Positions 25,904 through 33,817 of a stretch of 64,000 nt of DNA are shown piece after piece. The notes beneath the pieces are model-generated. The model was not told the DNA's origin. It searched no databases and saw only the letters and a list, made by a program, of their open reading frames with translations. Made by a program: the position numbers and the translations under genes. Position 1 is the stretch's first letter; the number at the start of each line of letters is the position of its first letter. The stretch is from Oceanobacillus jordanicus (GTDB lineage Bacteria > Bacillota > Bacilli > Bacillales > Amphibacillaceae): NCBI RefSeq assembly GCF_022095695.1, contig NZ_JAIFZM010000013.1, positions 1 through 64,000 of the forward strand, written 5' to 3'.

Positions 25904-26838
25904 TTGCTTTTTCCCCTTTCCACGTATGTACTAAATTTCGATAATTGTGCCTTCGTAATAATATCCTCTGTAAACAATGGGACAAACATAAGGTGTTGTC
26001 TCTGAAATTCCTGCTTTATTTTTGAAATGTATTGTTTCTCATGTTTCCTGCGTTTTTCATAAAACGTCCCTTCCACTTCGTTAGGTAATAGTTTATTTAC
26101 CACTAAAGTATTCACAGAGAGTTGATACTTTTCTAGTAACTCTATCGCCTTTTTCGTTTCAAGTATAGGAAGTTTTTCTGGATTTAATACAAAAATGAAT
26201 TCCGTCTTTCTTGGGTTAAGCAATATTTCCCTTGCCTGATAGAACCGCTCCTGCCTGGCTTTAAGCACCTCGTATATAGGATCATCTACCGGTTCACCGT
26301 CATGTAATAATCTGGAATAATTTTCATTCGTTTTTTGTCTCTTTTGTAGCAGACCATCAATCCATACACCCATCAACTCAGGAAGAGAAAGCAGGCGAAT
26401 GGTATGTCCTGTTGGAGCAGTATCAAAAACTATTTTATCAAAATTCACCCTCTCTTCCAAAATAATTGAAATTAATTTTTCAAATAAGGCTGCTTCCTCC
26501 GCTCCTGGTGAAGCCTTAGCGGTATCAAGCTGACGATTCACCTCATCTATCATTCCTACATGTACGATACCCTTAATCGTTGATTTCACACGTTGAATGT
26601 AAGAGGATGCCTCATAATCAGGGTCAATTTCGATTGCTGTTAAGAATTTGGAAAGGCGTTTCATGGCTCCACCTATTTTCTGATCAAATATATCACCTGT
26701 ATTATGGGCCGGGTCTGTTGATACAAGTAATGTTTTGATACCTTTTTCAGCAAAACTCCAAGCTAAGGCAGCAGCTGTCGTGGACTTCCCCACTCCTCCT
26801 TTTCCACCAATAAAGATGATCTCCTTTTCTGTGTTCAT
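25900..26838 (-). CDS. ArsA/Get3-family ATPase
   Basis: 312 residues, single ATPase domain. The deviant Walker A is GGKGGVGKSTT (residues 11-21), switch I is DPAHNTGD and the switch II-like DTAPTGHTIRLLSLP follows. ArsA enzymes drive arsenite export; single-domain relatives (Get3-like) deliver membrane proteins or have unknown roles. No arsR, arsB or arsD is nearby and the metal-binding Cys residues of ArsA are not present, so an arsenite role is doubtful. It is co-transcribed with a small Cys-Cys protein and a dehydrogenase. Confidence 0.85.
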   Translation of the reverse strand: MNTEKEIIFIGGKGGVGKSTTAAALAWSFAEKGIKTLLVSTDPAHNTGDIFDQKIGGAMKRLSKFLTAIEIDPDYEASSYIQRVKSTIKGIVHVGMIDEVNRQLDTAKASPGAEEAALFEKLISIILEERVNFDKIVFDTAPTGHTIRLLSLPELMGVWIDGLLQKRQKTNENYSRLLHDGEPVDDPIYEVLKARQERFYQAREILLNPRKTEFIFVLNPEKLPILETKKAIELLEKYQLSVNTLVVNKLLPNEVEGTFYEKRRKHEKQYISKIKQEFQRQHLMFVPLFTEDIITKAQLSKFSTYVERGKSN

Positions 26839-26858
26839 ATAGCACCTCCTATTCTATT

Positions 26859-27116
26859 TTAACAACAACGAATCCCTGATAAGGGGGAGTTTTCCATGCC
26901 CATGCGCAAGTGCCAATCATGAAACTTCTCTATTATGTGTGGATAAAGTTCTAGCGTATAGTAAAATACTGGGTTAGGGATGCCAATCATTTCAGAGTAT
27001 AGTAGTAGCAGAAAAAGATCTTCTTCCTTTCTTAGTTCTCTGGCAATTTCCTGCCGATGCGGTGTACTAAGCACTTCCTCATAAAATGCAATTGCTTTCT
27101 TTAGCTTGTCTAGCAT
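26859..27116 (-). CDS. Small protein with C-terminal Cys-Cys (cory-CC-star type)
   Basis: 85 residues, helical, ending in GIRCC. It starts after GGGAGGGG. From memory, public annotation has a family called cory-CC-star for such proteins, found next to ArsA-like ATPases; I could not check this. It lies 20 bp upstream of the ArsA-family gene. A C-terminal Cys pair could hold a metal or thiol cargo for the ATPase, or be the ATPase's client tail; both are guesses. Confidence 0.7.
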   Translation of the reverse strand: MLDKLKKAIAFYEEVLSTPHRQEIARELRKEEDLFLLLLYSEMIGIPNPVFYYTLELYPHIIEKFHDWHLRMGMENSPLSGIRCC

Positions 27117-27167
27117 TCTATCCCCTCCCTTTAGTATGAAGTTCTATGCTTAATTGCTATGGTGAAA

Positions 27168-27199
27168 TACAAAAAGGAGCTAACTAGCTCCTTTTTGTC
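27168..27199. terminator. Bidirectional terminator
   Basis: ACAAAAAGGAGCTA pairs with TAGCTCCTTTTTGT around a tiny loop. It lies 19 bp past the cstA stop on the minus strand. Confidence 0.88.
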
Positions 27200-27217
27200 A
27201 TCACACTCAGTTGCTAA

Positions 27218-28951
27218 TTATTCATCTTCTGTTGAATTGATAATCGGTTTTGTTAACACATTAAAGGCCGTTAGGATAATCCAGACAGCAAACACAAAAA
27301 TAATAGCGCCGAGTACGAACAATAGTGTGTTTGCGTCATTCCCTGCCCATGACCATTCAAACACCACCTGCTGGAACATTGCGTATAGCGTCATAAACAT
27401 AAGGAAAATCATAGGTATTAACACCACTGCATAGTTTCTCCCTTGCCTCCTGAGCCATACGGCAATTAACATTAAGCTGATACCTGCCAGTAACTGGTTA
27501 GCCGTACCGAATAAAGGCCATAGCTGATAACCACCAGACCCAAACCCTTTCGGCCCTTCTGGCAATAGTACAAGAGCAGCACTAGACACAACAGCTACCG
27601 TTGTAGCAACATGCTTTTTGGTTAACGCTGGAACTTTGTATTCTACACCAAGCTCAGAAATAATGTAGCGCATTAATCGTACAGAAGTATCGAGCGTGGT
27701 TGCAGCAAAGCTTACAACAATGATCGATACAATGGTTGTAGCAATATCTGCCGGTAACCCGACTCCCGAGGCTAAGTTTGCGGCGCCTTCAATAAACACT
27801 CCCAATCCTGCACCATTTGCATCTGTAAAACTGGCATAAGTAGCAAAGAAATCATCTTTATTCGCAAAAAATGTAGCCACCGCAATAATCGAAATAAGTG
27901 CAAGAATTCCTTCTCCAACTGCACCAAAATAGCCAACAAAGCGTGCATCTGTTTCTTTATTTAATTGTTTAGAAGAAGTGCCAGAGGAAACCAATCCATG
28001 AAAACCAGAGATCGCACCACAGGCTATTGTAATAAATAATAATGGAAGCAATGATTTGTCAGGATTTGCGTTTGTGACAGGAGCCGTCATTTCTGGATTC
28101 AAAAATATTAATCCAAGATATAAGATTCCAAGACCTACAACAAGCTGGTGTGAATTAATAAAGTCTCTTGGTTGCAAGAGTTTCCAAACCGGTAGTGTTG
28201 AGGCAATGTATACATAGACCATTAAGATGACAATCCAGATGAGAAATGCTGAAGAAGTGGCACCAAGTCCAAACAGTCCACTTGCCCCCTCTCCGCCAAA
28301 GTATTTAACCAAGTCAATTTGTAAGAAACCTACTTTGCTAGCCAAAATAGCCGTGGCATACATAACACCAAGCGCCAAAAGAGATGGAATGAGCATCCGT
28401 TTATTCCGTTTGAATACTGCATATCCAATCCAAATAGCTAATGGAATTTGAATAAACACTGGTAGAACACTAGCCGGATAGGAGATAAATAGATTTGAAA
28501 TCACCCAGGCAAAAACTGCGTTTACCATTAATACTAGAATTAATATGATAAACAAAAATAATATCTTGGCACGCTGTCCAACTAGTCTGTGTGCTAATGT
28601 TCCAACAGACTGGCCCTTATTCCGCACAGAGAGAACTAATGTACCGAAGTCATGGACCCCTGCAGCAAAAACGGTCCCTAGTATCACCCATAAAAACGCT
28701 GGAAGCCAGCCCCAATAGACGGCGATTGCTGGTCCTAGTATGGGAGCAGCCCCCGCAACAGAGGTGAAATGATGCCCCCATAAGACGAACTTATTTGTAG
28801 GAACAAAATCCACCCCGTCCTTATAACGGTGTGCAGGTGTTACATAATTCGGATCGAGCCTGAAGATTTTTTCTGCTACAAACTTGGAATAATATCTGTA
28901 GCCAAGAGCAAAAATGACCATACCAATAAGTGCAACTAAAATACCTGACAT
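27218..28951 (-). CDS. cstA: Carbon starvation protein CstA (peptide/pyruvate transporter)
   Basis: 577 residues, about 16 membrane segments. CstA-family proteins import peptides or pyruvate when preferred carbon is short. Family motifs include FAAGVHDFGTLVLSVRNKGQSVG near residue 96, FHGLVSSGTSSKQL near 310 and FAATTLDTSVRLMRY near 422. A near-perfect cre site (29027-29040) lies upstream, so CcpA repression by glucose is likely and fits the carbon-starvation role. It stands alone. Confidence 0.93.
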   Translation of the reverse strand: MSGILVALIGMVIFALGYRYYSKFVAEKIFRLDPNYVTPAHRYKDGVDFVPTNKFVLWGHHFTSVAGAAPILGPAIAVYWGWLPAFLWVILGTVFAAGVHDFGTLVLSVRNKGQSVGTLAHRLVGQRAKILFLFIILILVLMVNAVFAWVISNLFISYPASVLPVFIQIPLAIWIGYAVFKRNKRMLIPSLLALGVMYATAILASKVGFLQIDLVKYFGGEGASGLFGLGATSSAFLIWIVILMVYVYIASTLPVWKLLQPRDFINSHQLVVGLGILYLGLIFLNPEMTAPVTNANPDKSLLPLLFITIACGAISGFHGLVSSGTSSKQLNKETDARFVGYFGAVGEGILALISIIAVATFFANKDDFFATYASFTDANGAGLGVFIEGAANLASGVGLPADIATTIVSIIVVSFAATTLDTSVRLMRYIISELGVEYKVPALTKKHVATTVAVVSSAALVLLPEGPKGFGSGGYQLWPLFGTANQLLAGISLMLIAVWLRRQGRNYAVVLIPMIFLMFMTLYAMFQQVVFEWSWAGNDANTLLFVLGAIIFVFAVWIILTAFNVLTKPIINSTEDE

Positions 28952-29026
28952 ACCTTATTCCTCCTATACTAAGTAGTTAACACACCTTCGAAAAGAATAT
29001 ATGGACGTGTTTCTTTAATCCATATG

Positions 29027-29040
29027 TGAAAGCGCTTTGA
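29027..29040. promoter_or_regulatory. cre site (CcpA) upstream of cstA
   Basis: TGAAAGCGCTTTGA matches the catabolite-responsive element TGAAAGCGCTTTCA at 13 of 14 positions. It lies 76 bp before the cstA start codon on the minus strand, in the expected place for promoter control. Confidence 0.75.
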
Positions 29041-29057
29041 TTTAGTATGGTTTTATA

Positions 29058-29213
29058 TGGCTTTTTAGAATATTTCAGTGCTCAAATGGTAGTTTATGGG
29101 ATTTGCAAAACGTAGAAGATTTATCTGTTGTTAATGCAGATTACAAATCTATTGTCGTAGGGTTAAAAGTAGACAACAAAGAAATTTTTACTTCTATGAC
29201 ATTCCGAAAATGA
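29058..29213 (+). pseudogene. Possible coding remnant
   Basis: In the 440 bp gap between cstA and the glutamate dehydrogenase gene, one plus-strand frame stays open for 51 codons without a usable start. Its product, ending NADYKSIVVGLKVDNKEIFT and TMTFRK-like residues, has the composition of a real protein. No ribosome site or ATG precedes it. It may be the 3' end of a lost gene or chance. Confidence 0.22.
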
Positions 29214-29231
29214 GGAAAGAAGAATTTTAAA

Positions 29232-29288
29232 CAAAAAAGCCGGACAATAACTTGAATTATCTACGATAAAATTCGAGTCTGTCCGGCG
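29232..29288 (-). terminator. Terminator after glutamate dehydrogenase
   Basis: GCCGGACA pairs with TGTCCGGC, with an inner ACTTGAATT/AATTCGAGT stem. On the minus strand TTTTTTGTTT follows. It is about 105 bp beyond the glutamate dehydrogenase stop codon. Confidence 0.75.
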
Positions 29289-29392
29289 ATTACATTTTTA
29301 TAGATATCCGAAACACCATTCAGCGGAAGAAAATACTTCCATTTGACATAGCGTTCTTTGCTAATGAGAACATATGGCCCAGCGTAATAACT

Positions 29393-30772
29393 TTAGTAAA
29401 GCTTTCCTTGTTTAAATAAGATTGTGGAGAGTTTCATTACAGAGTGGATGTAACAATTTTGCCTTAGTGGAAACGCGTCTCCAAAATACTGCGGATACAC
29501 TGTTTCAAAGGTGTGTTGCATTTTATAATATAATTTCTCGTAAACTTGCTCTTCACTATAAAATTGCGTTTCTCTCCCTTGTAGCCACTCAAAATAGGAA
29601 ACGATAACACCACCAGCATTTGCCAAAATATCCGGGATAACAACTACCCCTTTTTCACTGAGATAGCTGTCGGCTTCCCCTGTAATTGGCGCATTCGCTC
29701 CCTCAACAATAATCTTTGCTTTCATTTGCTTCATATTTTCCTGGTGGATTTGCCCACCAAGTGCAGCCAATACTAATATGTCTGTATCCATTGTAAGCAA
29801 GTCGTCCCTATCGCAAATAGTGGCTTTCACATTGGCCTCTTCCAGGCTTTCTTCATCTATTGGAAGATCACCATTATTCGATTTTGTATACTTTATCAAT
29901 TCTGGAATGTCTAGCCCATCAGCATTATGCAATGTCACGTTTCTATCACTGACAGCTACTACTTTATTGTTCAAAAAGTTACACTTATTTGCTTCAGCTG
30001 CTACGACAGATCCAACATTTCCGAAACCTTGTATAGCAATTTTAAGGGACTTGTCTTTATGATCAATGACAGTTTTAGCAAAAATATTGTCCCGTTCGTT
30101 TAACCATTTATACTTATCATTTGTAAAATCATGTAGCATATAGCGAAGGGAGAAATAGACTCCCTTTCCCGTCGCCTGTCTTCTCCCCAAAGAGCCACCG
30201 TTTACAACACTTTTACCAGTAAAACTACCTCTATACTTCATACCTGGATGGATGCTCTTGTATTCTCCCATCATCCAGTCCATTTCCCGTTCTCCTGATC
30301 CGACGTCAGGCGCCGGTATATCCTTTTCCGGCCCAATGATCTGACTGAAATATTGGACATATTTTCTACAGATTTGATTTAGTTCTTTCACCTTAAATTT
30401 TCTTGGATCAATTACCACTCCGCCCTTCCCTCCTCCAAAAGGAACTTCATGCAAGGCGTTTTTTAACGTCATTAAGGCAGCAAGGTTACTTACTTCTTCT
30501 TCCTCAACAGACTCATGAAAACGAATACCTCCTTTATAAGGTCCTATAATATTATTATGTTGGACACGAAATGCCGGTATCCGAGTCACTTTGCCATCCT
30601 CTAACGCGATTCTAAGGAATGATTTATGAATATGATTAGGGGTGGACAAGATAGAGGTGAGAGAAGTAAAAGCTTTTTTTCTTGTTTCACCAGAAAGTTC
30701 GGGTAAAAATGATTGATCATCAAGCAATGCATCAAGAGATTGTTCGATGATAGTAGAAGTATTGCTTCCCAT
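29393..30772 (-). CDS. gdhA: Glutamate dehydrogenase (divergent type)
   Basis: 459 residues. It interconverts glutamate and 2-oxoglutarate plus ammonia. Catalytic segment GPYKGGIRFHE (about 78-88), K-rich VPFGGGKGGV (about 109-118) and AIQGFGNVG (NAD(P)-binding, about 248) are present. It is longer than the 424-residue Bacillus RocG/GudB, with an insert around residues 220-240 (TNDKYKWLNERDNIFAKTV) and a different C-terminal 40 residues. So it is not simply RocG. The gene 190 bp upstream on the same strand is a permease, perhaps its supply of substrate. Confidence 0.87.
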   Translation of the reverse strand: MGSNTSTIIEQSLDALLDDQSFLPELSGETRKKAFTSLTSILSTPNHIHKSFLRIALEDGKVTRIPAFRVQHNNIIGPYKGGIRFHESVEEEEVSNLAALMTLKNALHEVPFGGGKGGVVIDPRKFKVKELNQICRKYVQYFSQIIGPEKDIPAPDVGSGEREMDWMMGEYKSIHPGMKYRGSFTGKSVVNGGSLGRRQATGKGVYFSLRYMLHDFTNDKYKWLNERDNIFAKTVIDHKDKSLKIAIQGFGNVGSVVAAEANKCNFLNNKVVAVSDRNVTLHNADGLDIPELIKYTKSNNGDLPIDEESLEEANVKATICDRDDLLTMDTDILVLAALGGQIHQENMKQMKAKIIVEGANAPITGEADSYLSEKGVVVIPDILANAGGVIVSYFEWLQGRETQFYSEEQVYEKLYYKMQHTFETVYPQYFGDAFPLRQNCYIHSVMKLSTILFKQGKLY

Positions 30773-30962
30773 TTTAGTTCCTCCTGACTAAGATTTGCCA
30801 AACGAGGTATAGATCAGCCACCTGCAGGGGGCATGCCAGAAACCGATAGCAGTGCTGCCTTTTGGTTTATGCTCCTTTACCTAAGTAATTGGCGACTGAT
30901 ACAAGCCCCACTTTTTTACGATTCTAACAAATCCAGCCTCAAAGGACCATGAAAACGGTTTA

Positions 30963-32384
30963 TCACCAAAGAAAAATAGCGAAAAGTGTTGCTGCTAGAA
31001 GACCAATTATGACTGGAATAAAATTTTTGCGAACGAGCTCCATTACAGAAATACCACAAAAACCTGCGATTGCAATAAGCGATGACCAGGCTACAATTGT
31101 TCCTCCCCCCGTCCAAATAGACCCCATTTGCCCAATAGCTGCTAATGTAGCAGCATCAATTGAACCGTTTTCCAACGATGCAGCTAAGGCGCCTGTGAGC
31201 GGTAGACCGGAGAATCCCGAACCATCCAAACCTGTAATAATCCCAATGATTAAGATACTTAGCGCAGCAAGAAGGGCATTTTCAGGTAAAAAAGTCTGGC
31301 TAGTTTGCACAAGGTCAAACAGAAACGCTGGTTGACTCTCCTCCATTCCTAAAATACTTCCTGAGAAGTCCGAGCTTCCTAGAAAAAAGAAACCAGCAAT
31401 TGGTATAACTGGGCCCATTGCCTTAAAGGCAAACACAAAACCATCCGTTATATGTGTTGTTATATAATCAAGGGAATGCTGTTTACCAAAGGCTACAGTT
31501 GAGAGTAGTAAAAGAATGACTGCTACTCCACCGACAAAGGCAGCTCCATCTCCCCCTTCAAGTCCACTCATTCTTCCAGATAGCAGTTTTTCATATACCA
31601 TATAAATAACAACACCTAACAGTGTTAGTGGTACAACCACTGCAAATATTTTACTCCACGCGGTTAAATTTTTCGTATGTGCCTTATTCGTCGTCTCTTT
31701 TACGGATTGCATTTGCTCCAATTCTAATTCAATTAATGGATCATTTCTATGACGTATTGTTTTCCGGTACAACAAGTAAGCTAACGCAATGGCGATGACA
31801 CCAGCAATGACAGACAATACAAGGGCACGATCAGCCACTATAGCTGTCTCAATCCCGGCCGCTGTAGCTGATAAGCTTGGTGCTACCTGTACAATATAAT
31901 CCGACGATAATGCCATTCCTTGACCAGCAAGCGCAATGGCAACTGCTGCCATCATAACCGGCAAACCCGCTCTAATAGCCGCTGGTACTAGCAATGCGCA
32001 AATTAATGGGACAGCAGGAGTTGGCCAGAAAAATAATGATATGACATACGTGATAACTGCTAGGACAAAAAAGGAAATATGCCCATTTATCATCATTTTT
32101 TGGATGGGTTGGATCATTCGTTTATCTGCACCTAAATCACGTAATGAATGTAAAAGCGCAAGCATGAATGTGATGATTAGGAAAATACTAAACAGTTCCT
32201 GTGCAGCAATTAGGTTCGCATTAAAGATGGCTTTAAAGCCTGCTACAAGGTTTCCATTGTACACCCACGCTACAATGAACGTTCCGAGTAATGTTGGTAA
32301 TACAACCCCTTTTCGAAAAATCATCGTTCCAATAATCAATAAAGTAAACAGTCCATATATCCAATGAGAAATGGTAAGTTCCAT
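30963..32384 (-). CDS. Putative ion-coupled transporter, 12+ membrane segments
   Basis: 473 residues from the ATG just after AGGAAGATGTAGG; a TTG six codons earlier sits in front of the ribosome site. It is nearly all membrane segments. Two re-entrant-like glycine-rich stretches (PTPAVPLICALLVPAA and GLDGSGFSGLPLTGALA) suggest an ion-transporter superfamily carrier with inverted repeats. I cannot name the substrate. It lies upstream of the glutamate dehydrogenase gene; an amino or organic acid is a guess. Confidence 0.7.
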   Translation of the reverse strand: MELTISHWIYGLFTLLIIGTMIFRKGVVLPTLLGTFIVAWVYNGNLVAGFKAIFNANLIAAQELFSIFLIITFMLALLHSLRDLGADKRMIQPIQKMMINGHISFFVLAVITYVISLFFWPTPAVPLICALLVPAAIRAGLPVMMAAVAIALAGQGMALSSDYIVQVAPSLSATAAGIETAIVADRALVLSVIAGVIAIALAYLLYRKTIRHRNDPLIELELEQMQSVKETTNKAHTKNLTAWSKIFAVVVPLTLLGVVIYMVYEKLLSGRMSGLEGGDGAAFVGGVAVILLLLSTVAFGKQHSLDYITTHITDGFVFAFKAMGPVIPIAGFFFLGSSDFSGSILGMEESQPAFLFDLVQTSQTFLPENALLAALSILIIGIITGLDGSGFSGLPLTGALAASLENGSIDAATLAAIGQMGSIWTGGGTIVAWSSLIAIAGFCGISVMELVRKNFIPVIIGLLAATLFAIFLW

Positions 32385-32434
32385 CCTACATCTTCCTCTC
32401 AATAATGGTTGTATAGCCTATGCATTAAGGGAAT

Positions 32435-32459
32435 GTTTAGTTCTTTGGTTACCGGGAAT
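32435..32459 (+). promoter_or_regulatory. Sigma-B promoter of the 17M-like stress gene
   Basis: GTTTAG, 13 bases, then GGGAAT fits the sigma-B form GTTT-N13/15-GGGTAT. It is 38 bp before the start of a YflT-domain stress protein, whose relatives are sigma-B-controlled in B. subtilis. Confidence 0.7.
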
Positions 32460-32496
32460 ATAAAAACCATAGAACATTATTAGGAGGTAGAAAAAG

Positions 32497-32847
32497 ATGA
32501 AACCATTTATCAAAGAATATACAAATGACGAAGTACTAAAAACAGATGTGAGTATTTTAAAAGACAAAGGAATTAACAAAGATGATGTTTATGTATTGTC
32601 CCACGATGATGACCGTACGAAACGAATTGCTGGAAGTGTTGATGCCAACACAATCGGCATAAAGGAAATGGATTTTGGGAACGCAGTCGGAAACTTATTT
32701 AATAGTAAAGGTGACGAGTTGCGCTCGAAACTTCAGGAAGTAGGTTTCTCTCAAGCAGAAGCTGAAAACTATGAAGAGGATATGGACGAAGGAAAAGTAT
32801 TACTAATTGTAACAAACAACGAAAATGCAGCTAGCTACTTAATGTAG
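32497..32847 (+). CDS. yflT: General stress protein 17M-like (YflT domain)
   Basis: 116 residues. The YflT/GsiB-type general stress domain is recognisable: KEYTNDEVLKTDVSILKDKG then DVYVLSHDDDRTKRIAG, and EVGFSQAEAENYEEDMDEGK near the C terminus. These proteins are induced by heat, salt and ethanol through sigma-B; their mechanism is unknown. A sigma-B promoter lies upstream and AGGAGGTAG is the ribosome site. Confidence 0.87.
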   Translation: MKPFIKEYTNDEVLKTDVSILKDKGINKDDVYVLSHDDDRTKRIAGSVDANTIGIKEMDFGNAVGNLFNSKGDELRSKLQEVGFSQAEAENYEEDMDEGKVLLIVTNNENAASYLM

Positions 32848-32877
32848 TCTTATTACAAAGTCGTTTGTCTTAAGGCT

Positions 32878-32924
32878 AAAAAAACGAGCATGTCAACTAG
32901 ATTATTGGTTGGCATGCTCGTTTT
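32878..32924. terminator. Bidirectional terminator
   Basis: AACGAGCATG-CAAC pairs with GTTG-CATGCTCGTT. T-runs on both sides allow it to stop both the stress gene (+) and thiT (-). The segment 32925-32990 shows no other feature. Confidence 0.85.
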
Positions 32925-32990
32925 GTATGTAGTAAAGAAGGTGGTCTCCCTTAACAAGAGAGACCCCCACATGTGAGCGGAAAAACTTTT

Positions 32991-33563
32991 TTAATTTGTA
33001 TTCATTAATGTCCTTGGCTGTTTATGAAATAAGAAAAAGACAAGTATAGCACTAAGCAGGAAAGCAGGCAGCATGTAAGAGCCATTATATAATAAGGAAT
33101 ACAGCCATACTGGTTGCCCTTCTATTGCTGACTCAAAAAATGTAACTCCTGCAATATAATGTGCACCAAAGCGTAGGATTGATCCTAGAAACACTCCTGC
33201 CACTATATATCCCAAATACTTCTTAGTTTGCCCTTTTTGCAGAGCTTGTTGAATTTTTTTAGAAAACATACCTGCAAACCCTAATACAGTAAATGCTACA
33301 GCATAGTCAAAAAATCCTTGAAGTGGGTATAATACATAAGCAGTACCTACGGCAATTTGTAACATGCCCCAAAGAAAGCCTGCCAATAAGCCTCCCTTAA
33401 CTCCCCAACGAAAAGCCACAATAAAAATAGGAATCATAGCAAAGGATATTGATCCTCCTTGGGCCCATATCTTAAATGATAAAAATGGAATAATATCCAA
33501 CAAAAGTGCAAAGGCAGCAAATATGGCTACCTCAACTAAAAATAATGTGCGTTTTCTATTCAT
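32991..33563 (-). CDS. thiT: Thiamine transporter substrate-binding subunit ThiT
   Basis: 190 residues, six membrane segments. ThiT is the S component of an ECF transporter and binds thiamine; it needs the shared EcfAAT module encoded elsewhere. The family Trp-containing segment FKIWAQGGSISFAMIPIFIVAFRWG (residues 30-54) matches, including residues known to bind thiamine. A TPP riboswitch with its own terminator controls it, so it is off when thiamine diphosphate is plentiful. Confidence 0.93.
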   Translation of the reverse strand: MNRKRTLFLVEVAIFAAFALLLDIIPFLSFKIWAQGGSISFAMIPIFIVAFRWGVKGGLLAGFLWGMLQIAVGTAYVLYPLQGFFDYAVAFTVLGFAGMFSKKIQQALQKGQTKKYLGYIVAGVFLGSILRFGAHYIAGVTFFESAIEGQPVWLYSLLYNGSYMLPAFLLSAILVFFLFHKQPRTLMNTN

Positions 33564-33600
33564 TTCTCTCTCCCCTTTTTAAAGCGAATTTTAAACAAAC

Positions 33601-33656
33601 AAAAAAAGCAATGCCAAGGGGAAGACTTCCTGATGGGAATCCGCTACATTGCTTTT
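33601..33656 (-). terminator. Riboswitch-controlled terminator of thiT
   Basis: On the minus strand AAAGCAATG pairs with CATTGCTTT over a long, structured loop, followed by TTTTTTTG. It lies between the TPP aptamer and the thiT ribosome site, so ligand-bound aptamer would favour termination. Confidence 0.82.
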
Positions 33657-33670
33657 ATTCCATCAAAAAA

Positions 33671-33760
33671 GCCACCATCCCTACGTTAGTACTAACTAAC
33701 AGGTTCAAAGGGTAAGAACATCTCTGTTCACTCTCAGCCATTGGCTCCCCCTGTAGGCTT
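33671..33760 (-). ncRNA. TPP riboswitch (thi box)
   Basis: Read on the minus strand it shows the TPP aptamer core in order: CAGGGGGAGCC, GGCTGAGAG, ACCCTTTGAACCTG, GTACTAACGTAGGGA and GTGGC. All are the conserved sequences of the THI element. It lies about 110 nt before thiT. Confidence 0.95.
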
Positions 33761-33817
33761 TTCAAACTATGCTTTTTTTATTAATTTCATTGTAACCCAC
33801 ATTCTGTAGGCTTACAA

